Shown: one piece after another, positions 48,652 to 56,723 of the stretch
How positions within the stretch are numbered: position 1 is the first letter of the stretch
Layout of the letters: each line of letters starts with the position of its first letter
DNA from: Methyloterricola oryzae
GTDB taxonomy: Bacteria; Pseudomonadota; Gammaproteobacteria; Methylococcales; Methylococcaceae
Reading direction: 5' to 3'
Assembly: GCF_000934725.1 (NCBI RefSeq)
Contig: NZ_JYNS01000002.1
Coordinates: 62,001-126,000, forward strand
Length of the DNA: 64,000 nt
Notes under the pieces: model-generated
Seen by the model: the letters and a program-made list of their open reading frames with translations, nothing else
Databases searched by the model: none
Told to the model about the DNA's origin: nothing
Made by a program: the position numbers and the translations under genes

Positions 48652-50234
48652 GCGCTCTCCTCGGCGATGATGGCCTCGGTTTCGCGGCGGATATCCGATG
48701 CATCGCTGGACTTTGCCGGCAATCGGGTCGGCTTGGCCAGCCATACCAGCGCAGCCAGCGCCAGGAAGCCGCAGCCGGCCATCCAGAAGGCGTCGTTTAT
48801 GGCGTGTATGACGGAATATCGGCTGGCCAGTCTGGCAAACTGCGCGGCAGCCTGCGTTTCGTCCAGACCCAGGGATTGGAAGAGGTTCAAGGCGACTTCG
48901 GTTGGCGCCTCGAAAACCGTGTGCTGTTCGGCGTAGCGGGTCAGGTGCATGGGCTGGCGCCGGTAGAGGACGATGCCCGCGACGGTGATGCCCACCGCGC
49001 CCGCCGCAATCCGCAGCAGGTTCGCCAGTTCCAGGGCGTGAGCGTGGCGCGTGATTGGCAGGCCGTGCAGCATGAGGGTGGTCAGGGGGACGAAGAACCC
49101 GCCCAGGCAGGCACCTTCCAGGAGTTTCGGCCAGAACAGGTGGGCAAAGGCGTCTGCCTGGCTGTAGCGGCTCAGATGGAAATAGCAGATGCCGAAGCCC
49201 AGCAGGCTCAGGCTTGCCAGAAAGCGCGGATCGGCTCGCTTGACGATCTCGTGCATGACGGAGGCCACGGGCTTGGCCAATATCGCCATGGGCAGGAACA
49301 CGAGCCCGGCGAGCCATGAGGAATAACCCAGCTGGAATTGGATTTGCACGATCAACAGGGAGAGCAGGCCTTGAAACATCAAGAATCCCAAGGTCATCAC
49401 GCTGGTTGCGATGGCGAAATTGCGGTCGGCAAACAGGCGCAGGTCGATGAGCGGGTGTCGCGCATGCCATGCCTGCAGGACCCACAGCAACAACGAGCCG
49501 GCAGTGACCAGGGACAGTGCCGTCACCGTGCCGGACTGCAGCCAGGCGCGGTCGTTTCCGAGATTGAGCACGGTCTGCAGTCCAAACAGGAACGTGGTGC
49601 ACAGGGCGAAGCCGACCGTATCGAATCGAACCCGCCGGACCCGCAGCGTGTCGCGTCCGTACAGAAGGATGAGGAGTGTGGTGGCGATGAAAAGGGCGAC
49701 CGGGATATTCAGCCAGAACAGCCAGCGCCAGCCCAGAGTATCGGCGATCCAGCCGCCGACAGGCGGACCGAGGCTGAAGGGGGTCAGGGTAACGATGCTC
49801 CAGACGCCGATGCCGACGGACTTGCGCTGCGACGGATACTCTCCGAGCAGCAAGGCCTGGCCGCCGGGTAGGGTCAGACCTCCAAAGAGCCCGAGGAGGA
49901 TACGGCCGGCGAGGTATAACGGGAGGTCGCGGGCCAGGGCGCAGAGCAGCGCAGCCAATGCAAAGCCGGCATAGGCCGGGGCGACGGTGCGGAATGGACC
50001 GATGCGCCTCGCCAGCCATCCGCCCAGGGGAAAGCCCACGGCCAGGGCGGTCATGTAATCGGTCTGGGTCCAGGTGGAGTAGCTGGGCGGGATACCCAGC
50101 CCCCCCGCCACCCGGGGTAGCATGGCGATGTAGGCGCCGGCATTGAAGATCACCAGCGCATGGCCCAGTCCGAGGGCCAGGTTGAACAGGACGAAGCGCC
50201 ATCCCTCAAGGCGCGCGCAGGCGTCCTGACTCAC
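48648..50234 (-). CDS. EmrB/QacA-type MFS efflux pump
   Basis: A 528-residue DHA2-family exporter with 14 predicted TM segments. Motif C-like LGPPVGGWIADTLGWRWLFWLN is present. The start is GTG. With the lipoprotein channel and EmrA-like adaptor it forms a tripartite drug or toxin exporter. The divergent LysR gene is the likely regulator. Confidence 0.9.
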   Translation of the reverse strand: MSQDACARLEGWRFVLFNLALGLGHALVIFNAGAYIAMLPRVAGGLGIPPSYSTWTQTDYMTALAVGFPLGGWLARRIGPFRTVAPAYAGFALAALLCALARDLPLYLAGRILLGLFGGLTLPGGQALLLGEYPSQRKSVGIGVWSIVTLTPFSLGPPVGGWIADTLGWRWLFWLNIPVALFIATTLLILLYGRDTLRVRRVRFDTVGFALCTTFLFGLQTVLNLGNDRAWLQSGTVTALSLVTAGSLLLWVLQAWHARHPLIDLRLFADRNFAIATSVMTLGFLMFQGLLSLLIVQIQFQLGYSSWLAGLVFLPMAILAKPVASVMHEIVKRADPRFLASLSLLGFGICYFHLSRYSQADAFAHLFWPKLLEGACLGGFFVPLTTLMLHGLPITRHAHALELANLLRIAAGAVGITVAGIVLYRRQPMHLTRYAEQHTVFEAPTEVALNLFQSLGLDETQAAAQFARLASRYSVIHAINDAFWMAGCGFLALAALVWLAKPTRLPAKSSDASDIRRETEAIIAEESA

Positions 50235-50483
50235 CGGGCCAGCACCTGGCCGCCTGGCCTCGCAGGGTTGTCGCTGGCCGCGACAATTATGGGTCTTGCG
50301 TTATATGGGATGCTCATCTGTCCAAGGGCGCGGCGCGGAACGCTCGAGAACGCGGCCTCGGCTGGGATGGGGCAAGCCCTGGGGGAGTGCGTCCGCCGCG
50401 TGAACAGGGACTATAGGAATCCCTCTTCAATTAGACAAACGAAATTTATTGGTAGTTAATATTGATTATTTCGATATAAAGCG
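50235..50483. promoter_or_regulatory. Divergent promoter region between efflux operon and lysR gene
   Basis: About 250 bases. The 60 bases before the regulator start are strongly AT-rich, a likely promoter and LysR-binding area. I cannot define a clear T-N11-A operator. Confidence 0.4.
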
Positions 50484-51347
50484 ATGGATCTGGATCAAAT
50501 CAAGACGTTCCTGAGTGTGGCGGCCTACGGCAGCTTTCTGGAAGCGGCCGGCCGGCTGCATGTCACCCAGTCCACGGTCAGCACGCGGATACAGCGTCTG
50601 GAACTCGAGCTGAATGTCGCGCTGTTCGTGCGCAACCGGGCCGGCGCCAGCCTCACCCAGCAGGGCCGGCGTTTTCTGCCCCATGCCAAAACCCTGCTGT
50701 TGACCATGGAGCAGGCCCGACACGATATCGGCCTGCCCAGCCGGTTTTGCGCCAGCCTCAGCATCGGCGCGCGCTTCGGTTTATGGGAGGCGGTGTTGCC
50801 CGGCTGGGTCGGCCTGGTCCGCGCGGCGGTGAAGGATCTGTCGATCCGCAGCGAGATCGGATTCGAGGACGACCTGATGCGCAGCCTGATCCAGGGCGCC
50901 CTGGACATCGGAATGATGTACACGCCGCGGCACAGCCCCGGACTTGTGATCGAGCACCTGTTCGATGAGACCCTGATTCTGCTGACCACCGATCCGGCCC
51001 GGCCCTGGCCCGACCCGGACTATGTCTACGTCGACTGGGGCCCCGGCTTCTATGCGCAGCACAGCAACAGCTACCCGGAGTTGGAGCCCGCCGCGCAGCG
51101 CGCCAACATCGGTTGGCTCGCGGCGCAGCTGGTCCTGAAAAATGGCGGGGCCTGCTTCCTCCCCATGGCTATCGCGGCACCCCTGATCGCTGCGGGCAGG
51201 CTGTTTCCGGTGCCGGACAGCCCGCGCTTCACCTTGCCGGCCTACATGGTCTCGGCCCGGGGCAGAGATCACCCGGTGCTCGCCCAGGTGCTGGACTGCC
51301 TCCGGGAACTGGCGAGCCAGGAGCGCGGGCGGCGGCAGTCAGAATGA
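50484..51347 (+). CDS. LysR family transcriptional regulator
   Basis: A 287-residue LysR-type protein. The N-terminal winged helix-turn-helix is MDLDQIKTFLSVAAYGSFLEAAGRLHVTQSTVSTRIQRLE (residues 1-40), followed by a substrate-binding-like effector domain. Its divergence from the EmrAB-like pump operon suggests it controls that operon. Its 3' end overlaps the convergent porin gene by nine bases. Confidence 0.92.
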   Translation: MDLDQIKTFLSVAAYGSFLEAAGRLHVTQSTVSTRIQRLELELNVALFVRNRAGASLTQQGRRFLPHAKTLLLTMEQARHDIGLPSRFCASLSIGARFGLWEAVLPGWVGLVRAAVKDLSIRSEIGFEDDLMRSLIQGALDIGMMYTPRHSPGLVIEHLFDETLILLTTDPARPWPDPDYVYVDWGPGFYAQHSNSYPELEPAAQRANIGWLAAQLVLKNGGACFLPMAIAAPLIAAGRLFPVPDSPRFTLPAYMVSARGRDHPVLAQVLDCLRELASQERGRRQSE

Positions 51348-52946
51348 CAGGCAGGCTTCGACGAAGGCATAGTCACCCTGCCGGTCTGAATACTGGGCGG
51401 CTATGACTTCCTGACCGAAGGCGTGCGCGTAATGCACATTGAAGCTCAGGTAATCCGTGGGTTTGAGATTGACGGACAGGTGGGCTAGATAGGCCAGTTC
51501 ATCGAAGCCGCCGGTGGGCGTGCCGGCGTAGCCAAAGAACGTGTCGTTGGTGGCGCCCGAGCCGGCGTAGAGGAGGTCCCGGCTCTCGTTGAGCTTCAAC
51601 CAGTGGAAGTCCATGCGCAAGTTGACCATGGGGTGCGGCTTGAGCAGGGCCTGCAGGAAGACATCCTGGTTGTTCATCATGTTGTAGAAGGGAAATTGCG
51701 CATACAGAAAGACCGTGGGCAACATCTGGAAAAAGGTGCCGTGGTCGCCGTCGCCGGGGTTGTTATCGCCGGAGCCGCTGTTGATGCCGGCACGCAGCCA
51801 GGGACTGCCCCACACCTCCGGCAGCTGATAACCCAGTTCCACGCCGTAGGCCCAGGCGCCGTGGTTGAGGCCTTGCCAGTCGCCCACCTGGCCGAAGCCA
51901 TAGAACATGCCATCGACCACGCCAGGCCCCAGGGGAAGGGTGTGGGCTGCCGAGAGCGCAAGGGTGTGCACCTCGATGGGCTCGGCTTTGGTGCTGGTGC
52001 GAACGGCCTCGGGTCGATTGTCCGCGGCCACCAGATTGCGGTCGTCGGAGTAGTAGTAATAGGACAGGCGCGCCAGGGTGTTGCCGAACAGTGCCGAATC
52101 GCGCAGGTTGGCGGTGGCCCCCGCCACCGTGATCTGGCTGATCTCGCTCATGCCGTTGATGTCGAAGCCGCCGGCGGTCGGCATGAAGGCGAAGCCCGAG
52201 ACTTCGAAGTCGTCTGACACATAGCCCAGGCTGCCGCCGTCGAAGCTGCGCCCGGTGTGCGTATAGTCCCAGGGGCCGATCAGGCGCTGCGCCCAGCGGT
52301 AATCCTGTATCCATTTCAAGGTCTTGTTTCGCGCCGCTCCCTGGGCTGCATCGGAATAAAGCTGGCGTCCACCGCTGAGGAAGAAGTCGTTCATTTTCAG
52401 CTTTGCCCAGCCCTGGCGAAGGGTGGCCCCATTGGCTGTGGTGTGGTGGGTATTGGCGTAATAGACCGCGCCCAGGCCCACGCCGTTGTCGGGCAGGCCG
52501 GCCAGCACCGTGTCCTGGAACTGGACGAAGGCCTCGACCGGCTCGCTGCTGAAACGCAGGCCGAGTTGGAACTTGTTGGCCATGAAGGCATAGCTGGATT
52601 CCTTTGGGAGCACACTACCCTGAACGACCGGATCGCCGAACCAGTCGGTCATCTCGCCGCGGACACGCTCGTAGACTTCCAGGCGCAGCTTGGAGTTGAA
52701 GGGGCCCGCGGTTTCCAGACGCACGGGACTGGCGCCCGGCGACTGCTTGGCTGGTTCGGATGCGAAGGCTCCGGAGGCGCAGGCCAGGGATGCGGCCCAA
52801 GCCAGGTGCCGGGGGGGTGTGCCCCGGCGTCCTCCAGGCAGCGCGCGCCAGGTTGAAGCACGGGCGGCGAGGCCTTGGCATGGATTGGAAGGTCCCGGGA
52901 TGCGGCGCAGCCGCAGGGCTCGCCGCAGGCGATGCGAAAACTTCAT
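51339..52946 (-). CDS. Alginate-export-type outer-membrane porin, distal in the nitrate operon
   Basis: A 535-residue beta-barrel protein with an extended N-terminal region and signal-like segment (about 45-63), then an alginate_exp-type barrel (LRLEVYERVRGEMTDWFGDP, SGGRQLYSDAAQG, YDFVEACLSF-like Phe end). GAGGAAA precedes the ATG. It lies 75 bases after nasT in the same direction. Similar porins sit in nitrate assimilation clusters of other gammaproteobacteria, so nitrate/nitrite uptake across the outer membrane is plausible; alginate export is unlikely without alginate genes. Confidence 0.82.
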   Translation of the reverse strand: MKFSHRLRRALRLRRIPGPSNPCQGLAARASTWRALPGGRRGTPPRHLAWAASLACASGAFASEPAKQSPGASPVRLETAGPFNSKLRLEVYERVRGEMTDWFGDPVVQGSVLPKESSYAFMANKFQLGLRFSSEPVEAFVQFQDTVLAGLPDNGVGLGAVYYANTHHTTANGATLRQGWAKLKMNDFFLSGGRQLYSDAAQGAARNKTLKWIQDYRWAQRLIGPWDYTHTGRSFDGGSLGYVSDDFEVSGFAFMPTAGGFDINGMSEISQITVAGATANLRDSALFGNTLARLSYYYYSDDRNLVAADNRPEAVRTSTKAEPIEVHTLALSAAHTLPLGPGVVDGMFYGFGQVGDWQGLNHGAWAYGVELGYQLPEVWGSPWLRAGINSGSGDNNPGDGDHGTFFQMLPTVFLYAQFPFYNMMNNQDVFLQALLKPHPMVNLRMDFHWLKLNESRDLLYAGSGATNDTFFGYAGTPTGGFDELAYLAHLSVNLKPTDYLSFNVHYAHAFGQEVIAAQYSDRQGDYAFVEACLSF

Positions 52947-53021
52947 GGTGTTTCCTCAGGTTAGGGTCAAAATACCGGACGTCCGCCGCTCCCGGGTTCG
53001 CGGCATCGGTCCGAAGTTCAA

Positions 53022-53600
53022 TCAGGTCAATAGATCCTCCAGCGATACCAGCATGCGTGCCACCTCGCCCAAGCGGGCATTGCGGCTCATGGCCGTCTTT
53101 CGCAGGAACTGGTAGGCCTCGTTTTCGCTCATGCCCTTTTTCTGCATGAGCAGGCCTTTGGCCTTGTCGATGACTTTGCGGTCGGCCAACTGGTTTTTCG
53201 TGTCGTCCAGCTCCCGTTTCAGGGCCTGGAACTCGCGGAAGCGGGCCACCGCCACCTCCACGATGGGCATGATGCGCTCGCGGCTGAGGCCGTCCACCAC
53301 GTAGGCGCTGACACCGGCCTGCACCGCCTGGCGGATGTAGTCGGGGTCGCGCTGGTCGGAAAACAGGATGATGGGCTTGGGCTGGTCGCGGCCGATCTCG
53401 CGCATCTGCTCCAGGGTGTCGCGCCCCGGCGCCTCCATGTCGATGACGATCACATCGGGTTGGTGCTTCGACACCTCGGCGGCCAGGTGGCTGTCGTCGC
53501 GGATCTGGGCGATCACCGTGTGTCCGGCCTGCGCCAGCGCCTCGGCGAGCAGGGCGCCGCGCGCCGGGTCCTTGTCCACCAACATCACGCGCAGGCTCAT
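53022..53600 (-). CDS. nasT: ANTAR-domain antiterminator NasT
   Basis: A 192-residue response-regulator-like RNA-binding protein. The receiver domain has Asp54 (VIVIDMEAPG), and the C-terminal ANTAR domain (about 130-190) has NQLADRKVIDKAKGLLMQKKGMSENEAYQFLRKTAM. In known systems NasS holds NasT until nitrate binds, and then NasT binds two-hairpin leaders to prevent termination. Such a leader is present at 63749-63795. It overlaps nasA by four bases. Confidence 0.93.
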   Translation of the reverse strand: MSLRVMLVDKDPARGALLAEALAQAGHTVIAQIRDDSHLAAEVSKHQPDVIVIDMEAPGRDTLEQMREIGRDQPKPIILFSDQRDPDYIRQAVQAGVSAYVVDGLSRERIMPIVEVAVARFREFQALKRELDDTKNQLADRKVIDKAKGLLMQKKGMSENEAYQFLRKTAMSRNARLGEVARMLVSLEDLLT

Positions 53601-56278
53601 GCCTGAACCTCCGGGACGGCGAGGTCGGCCAGGATGCGCTTAAGCTCCGGCACACAGGAGCCGCAATTGGTGCCCGCGCGCAGCGCCTGTCCGATCTGCT
53701 CCGGGCTCCGCAGCCCCTGGCTGGCGATGGCGCGGGTCAGGGTATTGAGGCCCACGCCGAAGCAAGCGCAGATGGTGCGGCCGGGATCGTCGCTGCTGTT
53801 GGCGGGGCGTCCGGACAGAAGGCTCATGCGCGAGGCCGGCGTCAAAGCGGACTGCGCGATCAGGCCCGTCAGCCAGTCGCGAGGCGGCAGGTCCTCGCTG
53901 CGGCTCACGAACAGGCAGGCCTCCAGCCGCCCCTGGCGCAACAGGGCGCAGCGATAGCGGCCCGCGGAGCGGTCCATGTAGTCGATCCACTCGCCATCCG
54001 GCTCGTCCAGCAGATCCTGGGCCCAGGCCTGCCAATTCGCGGGGGCATCCTGCCCGGCCAGTTCGTAGTGCCAATAGCCATCGCCGCGGATGGTGGCGCA
54101 ATAATCACAAGCGGGGATCACCTTGGGCCTGCGTGTGATCAGGAAGGCATGCCAGGTCAGGTCGCAGGCTGCCAGGCGCACCGGGGTGTGCTTGGATTCG
54201 GGCTCCCCGGACAGGGGATCGGTGACCGGATTGACCAGGGCGTTGACCAGTCCCTGGCGGGCGAACTGCTCGGACCAGTGCATGGGCATGAACACGGAGC
54301 CGGGGCGCTGGTCGTCGCTGATTCGCGCCCTTGCGAGGGCCTCGCCCCAGGGGCTGCTCAGGCGCACCAGCATGCCGGAACGCAGGCCTTGCCGCGCCGC
54401 GTCCTCGGGATGCAATTCCGCGTAGGGCTCGCTGATATGCTGATTCAGGCGCGGGCTGCGCGCCGTCCGGGTCATGGTGTGCCACTGGTCACGAATCCGC
54501 CCGCTGTTCAGGACCAGGGGATAGGCATCATCTATCCCATTGGCCGGTGGCCTGGGGTCCAGGGGCAGCATGCGCGCCTTGCCCCGGGGAAGCGGCGTGG
54601 ATGCCAACAGGCGCGGCGTCCCCTCGGTGCATGCCGCGTGCACCGGCCATTGCACCGGCTCCAGGGCCTCGTACCGGGAGACGTCCAACGGGGCGAGGCC
54701 GGAGATATCGAACAGGCGCGTTCCGCCGTTCCGCCATCCGGACAGGCTGGCGTGCTCGGCGAAGATCTCGCCCGGATGGGTGTAGGTGAAGGCCTCGGCA
54801 AAGCCCATGCGGCGGGCCACTTCCGTCATGGCCCACCAGTCGGCGCGCGCTTCCCCTGGGGGCGCAAGGAAGGCCCGCTGACGCGAGATACGCCGCTCGG
54901 AATTGGTGACGGTGCCGTCTTTCTCGCCCCAGGCGAGGGCCGGCAGGCGCACGTGGGCAAAGGACTTCAGGTCCGTCCCATCCTCGCAGTCCGATACCAC
55001 CACGAAGGGACAGGTGGCCAGCGCCCGGCGGACCGCCCGGGCATCCGGCAGGCTGACCACCGGGTTGGTCGCCATGATCCACAGCGCCTTGATCTTTCCC
55101 GTCGCGACGGCCTGGAACAGTTCAACGGCCTTCAGGCCAGGTTTTGCGGCCAGGACGGGCGCCTGCCAGAAGGCCTGCACCGCCTGCCGGTGCTGCGGGT
55201 CTTCGAGATCCATGTGGGCCGCCAGCTGGTTGGCCAGTCCGCCCACCTCACGTCCGCCCATGGCGTTGGGCTGGCCGGTGAGTGACAAAGGTCCCGCGCC
55301 GGGCTTGCCGATACGGCCGGTGGCCAGGTGCACGTTAATGACGGCGTTGACCTTGTCGGTGCCGCTGGATGACTGGTTGACGCCTTGGGACCAGGCCGTG
55401 ACGGTCTTGTCCGTCTCCGCGAACCAGCGGTAGAAGGTGGCCAGGTCCGCTTCCGCCAGCCCGCAGGCAGCGGCCACCGCCGGCAACGAGGGGGAAGACT
55501 GGCGGGCCATGGCCAGGGCCTCGCCGAAACCTTCCACCTGCGCGTCCAGGAAGGCCAGGTCCAGCCGGTCATGGCGCCGCAGATAGTCCAGCAGGCCATT
55601 GAACAGGGTGACGTCGGTGCCGGGCCTCAGGCTCAAATGCAGGTCCGCCAGATCGGAGGTGGCGGTGCGCCGGGGGTCGATGTTGACGATCCTGAGCGTG
55701 GGACGCTGCTTCTTGGCGTGCACGATCCGCTGGTACAGCACCGGGTGGCACCAGGCCGTATTGGAGCCCACCAGCACGATGAGGTCGGCCAGTTCCAGAT
55801 CGTCGTAGCAGCCCGGCACGATGTCCTCGCCGAAGGCGCGCTTGTGTCCGGCCACGGACGACGACATGCACAGCCTGGAATTGGTGTCGATGTTGGCGGA
55901 GCCGATGAACCCCTTCATCAGCTTGTTGGCGACGTAGTAATCCTCCGTCAGCAACTGCCCCGACACGTAGAAGGCCACCGAGTCCGGACCGCTTTGCTCC
56001 ACCGCCTCGCGGAAGCGCAGGGCCACTTCCTCCAGGGCCTGGTCCCAGGACGATCGGACGCCCCGGATTTCCGGATGGAGCAGCCGGCCCTCCAGCCCGA
56101 CGGTGTCGGCCAGGGCCGCCCCCTTGGAACACAGCCGCCCGAAGTTGGCCGGATGCTGGGGATCACCCTTGATCTTGATGGAACCCTCGCCGGTCCGCGT
56201 GGCCAGCACGCCACAGCCGACGCCGCAGTAAGGGCAGGTGGTCCGGGTGGTCACGCTGGAGGTCATCGTTGCTGGCAT
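53597..56278 (-). CDS. nasA: Assimilatory nitrate reductase catalytic subunit NasA
   Basis: An 893-residue molybdopterin oxidoreductase reducing nitrate to nitrite in the cytoplasm. The N-terminal [4Fe-4S] motif is TTCPYCGVGCGVL ... LCSKG, followed by the Mo-bisMGD domains, and a C-terminal BFD-like [2Fe-2S] domain has ICACFGVGLNTL and GTNCGSCVPELKRIL. The start MPATMTSSV lies 28 bases after nirD; a Met four codons later is possible. Its electron donor is not encoded as a separate reductase gene here. Confidence 0.95.
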   Translation of the reverse strand: MPATMTSSVTTRTTCPYCGVGCGVLATRTGEGSIKIKGDPQHPANFGRLCSKGAALADTVGLEGRLLHPEIRGVRSSWDQALEEVALRFREAVEQSGPDSVAFYVSGQLLTEDYYVANKLMKGFIGSANIDTNSRLCMSSSVAGHKRAFGEDIVPGCYDDLELADLIVLVGSNTAWCHPVLYQRIVHAKKQRPTLRIVNIDPRRTATSDLADLHLSLRPGTDVTLFNGLLDYLRRHDRLDLAFLDAQVEGFGEALAMARQSSPSLPAVAAACGLAEADLATFYRWFAETDKTVTAWSQGVNQSSSGTDKVNAVINVHLATGRIGKPGAGPLSLTGQPNAMGGREVGGLANQLAAHMDLEDPQHRQAVQAFWQAPVLAAKPGLKAVELFQAVATGKIKALWIMATNPVVSLPDARAVRRALATCPFVVVSDCEDGTDLKSFAHVRLPALAWGEKDGTVTNSERRISRQRAFLAPPGEARADWWAMTEVARRMGFAEAFTYTHPGEIFAEHASLSGWRNGGTRLFDISGLAPLDVSRYEALEPVQWPVHAACTEGTPRLLASTPLPRGKARMLPLDPRPPANGIDDAYPLVLNSGRIRDQWHTMTRTARSPRLNQHISEPYAELHPEDAARQGLRSGMLVRLSSPWGEALARARISDDQRPGSVFMPMHWSEQFARQGLVNALVNPVTDPLSGEPESKHTPVRLAACDLTWHAFLITRRPKVIPACDYCATIRGDGYWHYELAGQDAPANWQAWAQDLLDEPDGEWIDYMDRSAGRYRCALLRQGRLEACLFVSRSEDLPPRDWLTGLIAQSALTPASRMSLLSGRPANSSDDPGRTICACFGVGLNTLTRAIASQGLRSPEQIGQALRAGTNCGSCVPELKRILADLAVPEVQA

Positions 56279-56306
56279 TCGCTCGAACTCGGAACTATGG
56301 GGTGCT

Positions 56307-56645
56307 TCAGGCAGCCACGGAGGCTTGCGATTCAAACGCGCGTGCCAGGTACACCGCGCCGTTTTCGACCTTGACGGCAAAGCGCTGCGCGCAGCCTTTG
56401 TCAGGCGCCACCGCCTCGCCGGAGGCCAGATCGATCACCCAGTTGTGCAGCGGGCAGGCAACACGGCGCCCGTGGACGATGCCCTGCGATAAGGGGCCGC
56501 CCTTGTGCGGGCAGCGGTCGCGCAACGCGAATACCTCGTCACCGTGGGTGCGGAACAGGGCGATGTCGCCGAAGGCGGTTTCGAGGACGCGGGAACCTTG
56601 CCGCGGGATGTCTTCCAAACTGCCGATTGCCAGCCATTCGTTCAT
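56307..56645 (-). CDS. nirD: Nitrite reductase (NADH) small subunit NirD
   Basis: A 112-residue Rieske-like protein. The fold motif pair is DRCPHKGGPLSQG and CPLHNWVIDLASG, so the cysteines and histidines of a Rieske centre are kept, unlike some NirD proteins. It partners NirB in reduction of nitrite to ammonium. It lies between nirB and nasA. Confidence 0.92.
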   Translation of the reverse strand: MNEWLAIGSLEDIPRQGSRVLETAFGDIALFRTHGDEVFALRDRCPHKGGPLSQGIVHGRRVACPLHNWVIDLASGEAVAPDKGCAQRFAVKVENGAVYLARAFESQASVAA

Positions 56646-56723
56646 GTCGCTCTCGTTGCCGGTCAGGCCGGCTGTTGGTCTCTGGTTATGTGTCGGGCGT
56701 GCGTTGGGCGCAGATAACAGCGT

